Shown here piece by piece: positions 7,432 to 14,649 of a DNA stretch of 64,000 nucleotides (position 1 is the first letter of the stretch; each line of letters begins with the position of its first letter). The stretch lies in the NCBI GenBank assembly GCA_035399865.1, contig DAOPJW010000001.1:124001-188000 (forward strand), given 5' to 3'. A program made the translations under genes and the position numbers. This stretch comes from UBA1547 sp035399865. Its GTDB lineage: Bacteria; Patescibacteriota; Saccharimonadia; Saccharimonadales; Saccharimonadaceae. The notes under the pieces were generated by a model. The model was not told where the DNA came from. It made no database searches and saw only the letters and a list, made by a program, of their open reading frames with translations.

Positions 7432-9012
7432 AACAGGAAAGAGAAGCTCCTGATGAAAGTTCTCTACAGTTTGACCTCTTTTAATGAGGTCTTTTTTGTT
7501 GGTTTGGTTAAGCATTTTTTGTTCCTCCATAATTTGCTTAGTTTTTTCGCATTTTTGAGCAATTGATTTTGCTAAATATGTGTAATTAACAGATAGGGAA
7601 TTGTTCGTGAATATTACTGAATTGAATAGTTTGGTTAAAATCGTGCGTTTCGCCTCATTTGTTAAATCAGCAGACAAAAATTGGTCGTATGCTGTCTGTG
7701 TCAGCTCGATAAGATCTATGGCTTCGCTGTGCTTGTTTTCAATCGTTGCGTCGGAGACTAGCAGCTGGTCGGATAGTTCTTCGATTTGCTTTTTAAAACC
7801 GACGTGTTTAGTTTCATAGCGATCCGGCGTAATCACTCCCGTAAGTTTATCGTCGTACAGCATTTCATCCATTATTTCGAGCTTATTAATTCGTGATTTG
7901 ATCGTTTCTCGATATGTCTCGGCGGAATGGGTGTTTAACTCGAACTCGCTATTTAAACGAGCCACAAGCCACTTAACAACCGCAGGTGACGGGCTAATCA
8001 GTGCTTTGAGCTTATTGGTAAGAATCTCTTGTATGTATTCCTCGCGAACCATTTTGTTTTGCTTGCATGCAGGAAGGTCTCTTTGACATGCGCCATATAA
8101 GTGTCCTTTCTGGCATTGCCGAGTAATTATCTTGCCGCAATGCCCACAAACTAAGATATTTCTTAATACCACATCATGCTTGTGTTGTTTCGAAGATCTG
8201 CCACTATGCATTTTTGTTTGGACGGCATTAAATAGCTCCTTGGTAATCAATGGCCTATGTGAACCGGCATACGTCTGGCCATTAAACTGAATAATCCCCA
8301 TATAGTATGGATTTTGAAGAAGTTTGTGAGTAGCACTTTTAGCAAGCGGACGACCACTATATGTAGTAATCCCGGCTTGTTTTAGAAACGCCCATACCGT
8401 GACCGTTGACTCAGCTGGTTTTAGATATAAGTTAAAGGCTTTTTTGATAATCGGACTGGTTTTTGGGTCGGTAATATGAATGCGTTTGCCGTTTCGTATG
8501 GCGCTCGTGTAGCCGATGGGCGGCCGAGATGGCATCCAACCTTGGGCTAATTTTTCCGTCCATCCTTTCATAGCTTCTTCGCGTAAATTGTCAGTGTATT
8601 TTTTTGCTACTGCCAGATGGATATTCCACATAAATTTGACGTCGGACTTTGATTCTTTATGGAGTTTGATATTTTCTTTAACCGCATGAAGCATGCGATC
8701 GCCGTCAGCTTGCAACCAGTCGTCTATCAATACCGCGTCTTTTAAATTGCGGGTTAGGCGGTCGGTTTTTTCAACCGCTAGATTATAAACATTGTTCTTG
8801 TAAAGGTAGGCGAGTAGTTCGCTGAATATTTTACGGCTTTGTTCTTTGGAAGCGGTTTCTGCAATTTTGTATATTTTAACTACTTTTAAGCCATTTAATA
8901 GGCAATAACCCTGCAAGAGCTTTAGCTGGGAATCAAGAGAATAGCCTTCGTCCTCCTGTGATTTAGACGATACCCTTGCTAAAATTACAGTGCTGTCTTT
9001 GCTATTTATCAT
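7375..9012 (-). CDS. Large serine recombinase / integrase
   Basis: The ATG at 9012 is chosen because the protein then begins MINSKDSTVILARVSSKSQ, the canonical N terminus with the catalytic serine at about residue 12. Order of parts: resolvase catalytic domain (about 1-140), recombinase domain (about 155-260, GWMPSRPPIGY), zinc ribbon with CGHCGK and two later cysteines (about 285-315), then a coiled-coil C terminus. It should integrate and excise the element. The last 19 codons are antisense to tRNA-Trp (ending NHDLRFWRPIY), so the gene end was probably set by the integration site. Its start overlaps the preceding small gene by 11 bases. Confidence 0.9.
   Translation of the reverse strand: MINSKDSTVILARVSSKSQEDEGYSLDSQLKLLQGYCLLNGLKVVKIYKIAETASKEQSRKIFSELLAYLYKNNVYNLAVEKTDRLTRNLKDAVLIDDWLQADGDRMLHAVKENIKLHKESKSDVKFMWNIHLAVAKKYTDNLREEAMKGWTEKLAQGWMPSRPPIGYTSAIRNGKRIHITDPKTSPIIKKAFNLYLKPAESTVTVWAFLKQAGITTYSGRPLAKSATHKLLQNPYYMGIIQFNGQTYAGSHRPLITKELFNAVQTKMHSGRSSKQHKHDVVLRNILVCGHCGKIITRQCQKGHLYGACQRDLPACKQNKMVREEYIQEILTNKLKALISPSPAVVKWLVARLNSEFELNTHSAETYRETIKSRINKLEIMDEMLYDDKLTGVITPDRYETKHVGFKKQIEELSDQLLVSDATIENKHSEAIDLIELTQTAYDQFLSADLTNEAKRTILTKLFNSVIFTNNSLSVNYTYLAKSIAQKCEKTKQIMEEQKMLNQTNKKDLIKRGQTVENFHQELLFPVWQGHVESNHDLRFWRPIY
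7422..7433. repeat. Left attachment-site core (attL)
   Basis: GCCCCTGCCAAA forms the last bases of tRNA-Trp, including CCA, and the two following bases. It is identical to 23177-23188. Confidence 0.6.
7473..7497 (+). terminator. Terminator downstream of tRNA-Trp
   Basis: GACCTC-TTTTAAT-GAGGTC is followed by a run of six T. It ends plus-strand transcription of tRNA-Trp about 40 bp after the gene and lies inside the 3' end of the minus-strand recombinase frame. Confidence 0.7.
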
Positions 9013-9226
9013 TGCTATTACCCTTGATAATAATTTCTTTGCCGTTCGCAAGAGTTTCGAAAATCGTAATCAAGCCTCTTCCGACTTCTTCGGCTTGTTG
9101 TTTTGTAACTATTTGTTGCTGTTGGCGTTCGAGTATCTCGCGCAATTCATTAATTGCTTCATCATCTACCTGAAATGATTCAGTTAATATTTTGATGACG
9201 TTATGAAACTTTTCTGCGCCGCCCAT
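9002..9226 (-). CDS. Small protein upstream of the recombinase
   Basis: A 74-aa acidic, helical protein with a Q-rich stretch (ERQQQQIVTKQQ) is preceded by AGGAGGG seven bases upstream of the ATG. Its stop lies 11 bases inside the recombinase gene, so the two are translationally linked. It could be a recombination directionality factor or a regulator, but no motif supports either role. Confidence 0.65.
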   Translation of the reverse strand: MGGAEKFHNVIKILTESFQVDDEAINELREILERQQQQIVTKQQAEEVGRGLITIFETLANGKEIIIKGNSNDK

Positions 9227-9437
9227 ATACCCTCCTAAACGAAAAAGACGTTCCGAAATCGTGCTCTCCGTACGGATCGTTATTCTCGTTAAAGCTGTCG
9301 AATTGTCTGACAGCTCGGACTAGTCCTAAGACATCGTGCAACTCGAATATGCCCCGAGTCAGATTCATCGTGTTGACCTTTCTGAACTCGTCGTTCAGTT
9401 TTGCTATTTCTGCTACTTTCGTTGTTTCGGTTTCCAT
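9201..9437 (-). CDS. DUF3768-like small protein
   Basis: The start at 9437 follows AAGGAGG with seven-base spacing; the longer upstream frame crosses a hairpin and is not used. The 78-aa product begins METETTKVAEIAKLNDEFRK and ends with NDPYGEHDFGTSFSF, the pattern I associate with DUF3768, a plasmid- and phage-linked family of unknown function. It overlaps the next small gene by 26 bases and opens the recombinase operon. Confidence 0.7.
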   Translation of the reverse strand: METETTKVAEIAKLNDEFRKVNTMNLTRGIFELHDVLGLVRAVRQFDSFNENNDPYGEHDFGTSFSFRRVYGRRRKVS

Positions 9438-9504
9438 ATGGAACCTCCTTATTATTTCTTGAGCGGGCTTTCTGCCGCTCTGGCGAGCAAACACGGGCTG
9501 CAAA

Positions 9505-9549
9505 CCAAAGAAGTCAAGGTGGAGACTTGTACTACCTTGACTTTTTTGG
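9505..9549. promoter_or_regulatory. 16-bp inverted repeat in divergent promoter region
   Basis: CCAAAGAAGTCAAGGT (9505-9520) is mirrored by ACCTTGACTTTTTTGG (9534-9549) with one mismatch and a 13-nt loop. The right arm carries TTGACT (9537-9542), which with TATAAT at 9558-9563 (15-bp spacer) could drive the plus-strand gene at 9611. The repeat may be an operator or a terminator shielding the two divergent units. Confidence 0.55.
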
Positions 9550-9610
9550 TTCACCCGTATAATGAGGAGACAGAGGAAGGAAAAATTCTAATTATTGATA
9601 TACTTAAGCC

Positions 9611-10003
9611 ATGACAAGAGATGATTATAAGACCGCTCTTCTAGATAAAGGCTTTGTGTTTCTAAAGACGCAAATGGGCTATCCCGGACGGGGCGAAGAG
9701 GATGTATATATGCACCCAAATTACCGGTATAAGTTTTATGTCACACGCTACGACAAAAATAACGAATCTCTATACGGTTTTTATACCGGTGAGAAAAATG
9801 GCGAGGATCTCGATGATATTTGTCCGCGCAATGTGACAGATTCTTTTAGTAACAAAGGGTTATTAATGTGGTCAGATGAGGCATTTATTAAACTTATGGA
9901 ACAATTCTCTAGTGAGGCTACGCCAACTGAGCGCGAGTTTAGCATGGATGACGCTGATGAGCTTATAACCGTTATTTTACCTACTATAAATAACGACCGT
10001 TAG
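9611..10003 (+). CDS. Hypothetical protein, element cargo
   Basis: A 130-aa soluble protein, MTRDDYKTALLDKGFVFLKT..., has no motif I recognise. It is aromatic-rich in the middle (YRYKFYVTRYDK) and ends in an acidic helix. A TTGACT/TATAAT promoter at 9537-9563 lies about 45 bases upstream. There is no strong Shine-Dalgarno next to the ATG. The reading frame is clean and codon use matches its neighbours. Confidence 0.65.
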   Translation: MTRDDYKTALLDKGFVFLKTQMGYPGRGEEDVYMHPNYRYKFYVTRYDKNNESLYGFYTGEKNGEDLDDICPRNVTDSFSNKGLLMWSDEAFIKLMEQFSSEATPTEREFSMDDADELITVILPTINNDR

Positions 10004-10081
10004 TTTCGCATATTTTGGTTGAGTCACGATCACTTAATTTTGCTTGTGATAATTATCGATAAATGCTTAAATTGTTTTAAT

Positions 10082-10612
10082 ATGCAAAACGACTCTCCAT
10101 TAGTAATGTTTATTTCGTTGTTATTTTGGGTTGTAATTATTGTTTTGATTTATAAAAATGCAAAAAGAAATAAACAGTCAAAAGACAATATTGAAGAAGT
10201 TGATAAATACGGTTATCAATACACGGCAAAACAATACATAATGACTAGAGCCGAAACTGATTTGTTTCGTAAATTATATAACAGCGTAAACGAAAAATAT
10301 TTTATATTTCCTCAAATTCACCTTTCTGCAATACTAAATCACAAAATCAACGGTCAGAATTGGCGAGGCGCATTTAGTCATATAAACGGTAAATCTGTTG
10401 ATTATATTTTATGCGACAAGAATACATTAGGTTTGATTTGCGCAGTAGAGCTGGACGACTACACGCACAATAATGTTGACCGCGTAGAGCGAGATCACGA
10501 AGTTGAAAAGATTTTAAAAAATGCCGGCATTCCTTTGGTAAGATTATATGATTTTAATAATAGATCAGATGAAGACATTAGAAATATAATTACTGAGGCT
10601 CTGAAAAAATAG
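10082..10612 (+). CDS. DUF2726 domain protein with N-terminal membrane anchor
   Basis: The start at 10082 gives MQNDSPLVMFISLLFWVVII, one transmembrane helix in the first 30 residues, followed by a charged linker and a DUF2726 domain of about 110 residues. Typical landmarks are KSVDYILCDKN, the conserved AVELDDYTHNN and AGIPLVRLYDF. The family resembles restriction-endonuclease-like folds, with D and E residues in the expected order, and is common in accessory regions. Biological role is unknown. An upstream in-frame ATG at 10019 exists but would put a second hydrophobic stretch in front. Confidence 0.75.
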   Translation: MQNDSPLVMFISLLFWVVIIVLIYKNAKRNKQSKDNIEEVDKYGYQYTAKQYIMTRAETDLFRKLYNSVNEKYFIFPQIHLSAILNHKINGQNWRGAFSHINGKSVDYILCDKNTLGLICAVELDDYTHNNVDRVERDHEVEKILKNAGIPLVRLYDFNNRSDEDIRNIITEALKK

Positions 10613-10940
10613 AGAATCTTTTTCGCCCAAAAATAAATCCGCTAAGAGCTCAAGTTAGTGGATAATTTTTTGGGAGAATAAGATCACTAACAGATTTTAC
10701 ACCGTAAGTTTTTTTGAATATAATAGAATCAGGCCTTGTGGTGGAGGCCTTTGGGAGGAGCCTGTGAGAGCAGGCTCTTTCTCGTCATTAATACTCGAGT
10801 TTGATAGATAACGAACGACCTTGATAGTTTTACTCGATACCAATAACGAGGGGGTATGTAAAGGGAAGGGTTAAGAAGGAATACGCCCAAGGCATGGCGA
10901 CTGCTTAAGTAGAATGCGCTAGAGGTGTTATAATTAACTA
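10613..10940. other. Intergenic region holding the small-RNA candidate
   Basis: Apart from the promoter and hairpins at 10696-10780, the rest of this gap shows no frame above 40 codons. At its right end is the TATAAT at 10929-10934 that lies six bases before the next ATG. Confidence 0.6.
10696..10780 (+). ncRNA. Candidate small RNA with two hairpins
   Basis: A well-spaced promoter, TTTACA (10696-10701), 17 bp, TATAAT (10719-10724), is followed from about 10731 by the hairpin AGGCCT-(loop)-AGGCCT (10731-10750). A purine linker TTTGGGAGGAG comes next, then a second hairpin GAGCCTG-TGAGAG-CAGGCTC (10758-10777) running into TTTCTC. No reading frame fits. The predicted transcript is about 50 nt. 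The exposed GGGAGGAG between the hairpins could be a regulatory seed. Confidence 0.55.
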
Positions 10941-12095
10941 ATGAGTTCAGGAGATATTATATTTATTCCAAGGGTCACAGACAAGAACCTAAGTAAGAGC
11001 GGTTTGGGTATAGACCATGCCATTATTAATGCATCCACTGCCGCTGGATATCCAGGCGTTTTTACTGAAACAAAGAATGCCGTAGATACCTTAATAATAG
11101 ACCCCGAGACTGATAAGCTTACGCTGGCGCAGAGTACTTGTTATCAAAAACTACCCTACGCATCAGTAGACGCAACTAAGCTATACTCTGACGCGGAATA
11201 TAGGCTAAAAGAATTTGTTATTCCAGTTCTTGATTTTCAAAGAGACCATGGACTTGATATTCTAAGTACTCCATATCTATCGTATGAACACTTCAATACA
11301 GAGTACTTTAATGTAAGCCTTGCAATGGTTAATGAAACTATCGGCAACGTAAAGGCTAGTGGAATTGAGTCAAAGATAAATGTTGTCGTAAATCCAAAAT
11401 GTAATGCGCTTTTAAACCTACAAGAGGTATCATATATTGCATCACGGTATGGTGAAGACTTCAAGAATGATGTTGATTATTTTACAGTAAAAGTAGAGGG
11501 TCTTAACGATAAAACCGCCAGCCTAGACGAGCTGATTGGACTTGCGCGTCTTGTACACGAATTATCATGGCATGCTCCGGTAATAGTAAACCCAGTGGGA
11601 GGCTTTGGACTTGTTTTAGTTTTAGCGGGAGCTTCATATATATCCAGCTCTTGGAGAGGTAACGAAGCCTATATAGCTAAGACAGGACCACGAAGCAACA
11701 CAACTTCTACGAAGGTCTATTATCCGCCAATAATGAATAATTTGGATATAAATGATTTGCGAAAGATGGGTTATTTATGTGATTGCGAGTCATGCAGCAA
11801 AAAACTACCAGAAGGTAACGATGTGATAATCAAACATAAAGTTACAATAATTCGTGACTTATACCGCGAGCTATCATCCCTAAATGGTGATGCGCGAGTT
11901 GAATATGTTAAGAACAAATATATAACTGCACAAAAGGAACTGAACAATCTTGCAGTAAATAAGATAGGACCAAAGAACAATACTTACATAAACAAATGGG
12001 CAACCGTACTAAATGAAGTAATAAAATGGCCCAATGAAGTACAAGATGATGTTGAACTAGATAAACTGCTCGAAGAAATTGACAAGGATGATTAA
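10941..12095 (+). CDS. TIM-barrel-like protein with TGT-type CxCxxC zinc motif
   Basis: The 384-aa protein is not one I can name. Residues 1-260 alternate helices and strands and contain NPVGGFGLVLVLAGASYI, which looks like the last strand and glycine turn of a TIM barrel. Near residue 280 is LCDCESC with a histidine 14 residues later, reminiscent of the zinc site of tRNA-guanine transglycosylases (CxCxxC...H) and their DNA-modifying relatives (DpdA). The catalytic aspartates cannot be assigned. TATAAT six bases before the ATG suggests a leaderless mRNA. Its stop lies within the start of the PIN gene, so the pair forms one module. Confidence 0.6.
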   Translation: MSSGDIIFIPRVTDKNLSKSGLGIDHAIINASTAAGYPGVFTETKNAVDTLIIDPETDKLTLAQSTCYQKLPYASVDATKLYSDAEYRLKEFVIPVLDFQRDHGLDILSTPYLSYEHFNTEYFNVSLAMVNETIGNVKASGIESKINVVVNPKCNALLNLQEVSYIASRYGEDFKNDVDYFTVKVEGLNDKTASLDELIGLARLVHELSWHAPVIVNPVGGFGLVLVLAGASYISSSWRGNEAYIAKTGPRSNTTSTKVYYPPIMNNLDINDLRKMGYLCDCESCSKKLPEGNDVIIKHKVTIIRDLYRELSSLNGDARVEYVKNKYITAQKELNNLAVNKIGPKNNTYINKWATVLNEVIKWPNEVQDDVELDKLLEEIDKDD

Positions 12096-12540
12096 GTTAG
12101 TTTTAGATACGAACGTGCTACTAAGGGGTTTTGTCAGTGCTCGCAATGGTGAAAGAAAGATACTCAACCTTGCACTCAGTGGCCGAGTTGCTATATATGG
12201 CAGTAATGAAAGCTTTTCGGAATACAAAGAAAAAATAAGAATAGACCGGATAATGAATTTCTACCCGAACAAACATCTTAGTGTAGAAAGAATGGAAAAC
12301 CTATACACAAGCGTTATTTCTCTCGTACCTACTAATACGATTAATCTAGGCGGCCAAATAAGCGTAGACCCAGACGATGACGAGTTTATAAAAATTGCGA
12401 TAGCATCTAGAAGCAATATAGTGTTATCCCACGACAAACATTTATTGAAATTAAAAACATATGACAATATACGCTTCATCAAACCAGATAAATTTATAGA
12501 AGTGTATACTAAAGCGCGCGGAGGTGTGCTCTATTTGTAA
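12088..12540 (+). CDS. PIN-domain ribonuclease (toxin-like)
   Basis: The start at 12088 overlaps the previous stop by eight bases (ATGATTAA) and gives MIKLVLDTNVLLRGF. The 150-aa product has the PIN order of acidic residues: LDTN at the N terminus, a glutamate in SFSEYKE, the DPDDDEFIKIA block near residue 95 and a final SHDKHLL. It resembles the COG1569 group of toxin-type PIN proteins, which cleave RNA. No small antitoxin precedes it; the tightly coupled upstream gene or the convergent downstream gene would have to play that part. The 3' end overlaps the convergent gene by 32 bp. Confidence 0.8.
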   Translation: MIKLVLDTNVLLRGFVSARNGERKILNLALSGRVAIYGSNESFSEYKEKIRIDRIMNFYPNKHLSVERMENLYTSVISLVPTNTINLGGQISVDPDDDEFIKIAIASRSNIVLSHDKHLLKLKTYDNIRFIKPDKFIEVYTKARGGVLYL

Positions 12541-13237
12541 GCATCTGATCGAGGAAATATTCCATAACCGTGTAACGACGCATCAAATCTAAGTCGTCCT
12601 TATGTTTACCAGCTTTTACAATTACACATTTCCTGCTTGTTGACATATCAAAAGAAACAAGCCCCACACCGGTACGTTCAAACTCCTCTACTTTTGCTCG
12701 ATGTACAGTTTCAGCTGGCATAAGCAAATAAGTCTCATCAGCAAAATATCTATACCGATTAGCTTGGTAAAGACCCTGTTTCCAGTCGTAAAGCTTAGCC
12801 TCGTACGCAATAACCTTGCTAGCTAGTGGTAACCATCCGTTTATTTTGAAGTATCCAGTGTCTTCATTAACTACAAATCCCTCTTCAATCAATTTTTTTA
12901 AAACCTTATGCTTTAAATAGCTATCAGAGATATGAACCCTACTAGTTAAGTCATTTATCGTTATGCCTTTTTTTCTTTTATGTCTATCTGGTAAATTATC
13001 CAACACTTGGAAAAAATTTTCGTTCGTTAGATTGTAGACTTGTTCGTGCGATTGTCGGATAGCCACTTTTTTGTCAAGTGGTTTAACTAGGACAAGATCA
13101 GCAATCCCATGTGCCGTTGGGACTTCCGTTCTTGAGATAAATTTTTCGTCCGTTAAACTTATTTGAAACAGTTCAACAAACTGGGCTTCATTTTTTTGTT
13201 TTAGCATAAGCTCATTAGGAGTATAGCAGTCTCTCAT
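12509..13237 (-). CDS. Winged-helix plus PD-(D/E)XK-like nuclease protein
   Basis: The ATG at 13237 sits eight bases from GGGGGTGG; a GTG at 13249 is the alternative. The product has an N-terminal segment with TEVPTAHGIADLVLV and a middle helix-turn-helix/winged-helix-like block (GITINDLTSRVHISDSYLKH). It ends with VIAYEAKLYDWKQGLYQANR, where E-x-K after a strand and a preceding D match a PD-(D/E)XK core. That layout is typical of restriction-like or DNA-sensing proteins. It converges on the PIN gene with a 32-bp overlap. Function as nuclease or regulator is inference. Confidence 0.65.
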   Translation of the reverse strand: MRDCYTPNELMLKQKNEAQFVELFQISLTDEKFISRTEVPTAHGIADLVLVKPLDKKVAIRQSHEQVYNLTNENFFQVLDNLPDRHKRKKGITINDLTSRVHISDSYLKHKVLKKLIEEGFVVNEDTGYFKINGWLPLASKVIAYEAKLYDWKQGLYQANRYRYFADETYLLMPAETVHRAKVEEFERTGVGLVSFDMSTSRKCVIVKAGKHKDDLDLMRRYTVMEYFLDQMLTNRAHLRAL

Positions 13238-13323
13238 ATTTATATCCACCCCCTATCACCATTTTAGCATTATTCTAGCACGATTACTGTTCTCGTTATG
13301 AACAAGGGGTTATAATCAATCTA

Positions 13324-13752
13324 GTGAATATATACCTAGATATTGATGGAGTACTGCTTGCGAATGATCACTATCCAGCGAATCATTCCAAAGAGTTTAT
13401 TAAATACGTCTTAGCTAACTACTCGGATATAACCTATTGGCTGACGACTCATTGCCAGGGCGACGCAAGCCGGCCTATTCGTGATATTGGTAATCTATTT
13501 GATAATGAAACGGTTGAGCTGATGGAGAAGATAAAACCGACCATATGACTAGATTCGTCCGCCAAGACCGATGCTATTGATTTCACACAACCGTTCCTTT
13601 GGTTTGACGACGACTTATTTATCAAAGAGCGCGATGCACTTATAAATCACGGGGTACTTGAGAATTGGATCGAAGTGGACTTACGTAAAGACCCCGACGC
13701 ACTAGGCAAATTTATACAGAGTTTCCCGATACCGATTAATGCTATAGAATGA
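13324..13752 (+). pseudogene. HAD-like hydrolase interrupted by in-frame TGA
   Basis: A GTG start at 13324 (TATAAT seven bases upstream) opens MNIYLDIDGVLLANDHYP, the DxDGV motif I of HAD-like phosphatases. The frame hits TGA at 13546-13548 after MEKIKPTI, then continues in the same frame with LDSSAKTDAIDFTQPFLWFDDDLF, which holds the C-terminal DDD motif, to a real stop at 13750-13752. Without the TGA the protein would be 142 aa. The position is where a tryptophan is plausible (TGG to TGA). I regard it as a nonsense-mutated gene; readthrough cannot be excluded. Confidence 0.75.
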
Positions 13753-13796
13753 TGACATGCCTAGACATACTAGTGTAAACTTGTTAAAAAAGTACT

Positions 13797-14282
13797 ATGG
13801 TTAAGCAGATTAATCCCGACGATTTTCCGCCAACAAAGCCTGAAAAAGACGGGATAAGGTATTTACGTGGCAAAAAAGCCTTAAATTTTCAGAATGCTTG
13901 GGAGGCAACTAACGTTACTCTACGAATTAACCCGATATTTTATATTCTCCTTGAGTTAAGGTGCATATTTATTGAATACATGGATCTAGAAATGAAATAT
14001 TTCGACAATCGCCACCGCTATTCGCCAGAACATAGACGTTTATTGGATTTGATGTTTACATATATGTTTGAGCAAGCCAAAATAGATAATCCAGAAATGG
14101 TATATATATTTTCAGATACATTTATGTATAAATATTTAAAGTATAAATATAGCCCCGAGAACAAGCGTTTTTACTATTGGCAACGTATATGTAGCCATGC
14201 TGATAAAAAGCAAGTATTTGTTTGGCACGAAGATATCGATAAGTATGATAAAATCTTGAGTGCAAAGAACAGAGAAGACTAA
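13797..14282 (+). CDS. Hypothetical protein, element cargo
   Basis: The 161-aa protein is unusually rich in tyrosine, phenylalanine and methionine (for example KYKYSPENKRFYYWQR) and probably all-helical. No conserved motif is recognised, and no transmembrane segment is convincing. It lies between the broken HAD gene and the PLD-helicase operon and has no obvious Shine-Dalgarno. Confidence 0.6.
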   Translation: MVKQINPDDFPPTKPEKDGIRYLRGKKALNFQNAWEATNVTLRINPIFYILLELRCIFIEYMDLEMKYFDNRHRYSPEHRRLLDLMFTYMFEQAKIDNPEMVYIFSDTFMYKYLKYKYSPENKRFYYWQRICSHADKKQVFVWHEDIDKYDKILSAKNRED

Positions 14283-14422
14283 AATACATACACGATAGTT
14301 AGGCTTTGTGGTGAAAAGGTAGCCTTCATAGAAAAAATTCATGCTCTTTCAAAAGAGGCCGAATAAACCATTTAGATAAGTAGGGTAGTTAATATTTTCT
14401 CCTTTACTTAGGTAAGGTTATA

Positions 14423-14572
14423 ATGTATCAAATACATGTTTTCGAAATAGACAGAAGCAAGAATAAACTTTATATAAGTTGCAGTACAAAAAATATACAA
14501 CAAGATTTTGATAAATTTAAAAAAAGTTCGCAAAAATATAACAACCATAATTTTGAATGGCTTAATACATAG
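14423..14572 (+). CDS. Possible 49-aa small protein
   Basis: A short frame, MYQIHVFEIDRSKNKLYISC..., ends TAG at 14570-14572. It is lysine- and asparagine-rich and lies in the otherwise empty 367-bp gap before the PLD-helicase gene. There is no Shine-Dalgarno and the frame is short, so it may be chance. Confidence 0.25.
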   Translation: MYQIHVFEIDRSKNKLYISCSTKNIQQDFDKFKKSSQKYNNHNFEWLNT

Positions 14573-14649
14573 AGATTATTTGTACCACGTGAGCTATAAT
14601 GTCAACATATGTCACAAATAATTACAAAAACCCCATTGAGTGAATACTT

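Noticed and set aside
9336..9614. Plus-strand 92-codon frame ending with an ATGA overlap to the 9611 gene
   Set aside because: It runs antisense through the DUF3768 gene and across the inverted repeat and promoter at 9505-9563, has no Shine-Dalgarno, and its protein has no recognisable features.
13324..13752. Alternative genetic code with UGA as an amino acid
   Set aside because: Many intact genes here end in TGA, often as ATGA overlaps (for example 5974, 20625, 36039, 45445), so UGA is a normal stop.
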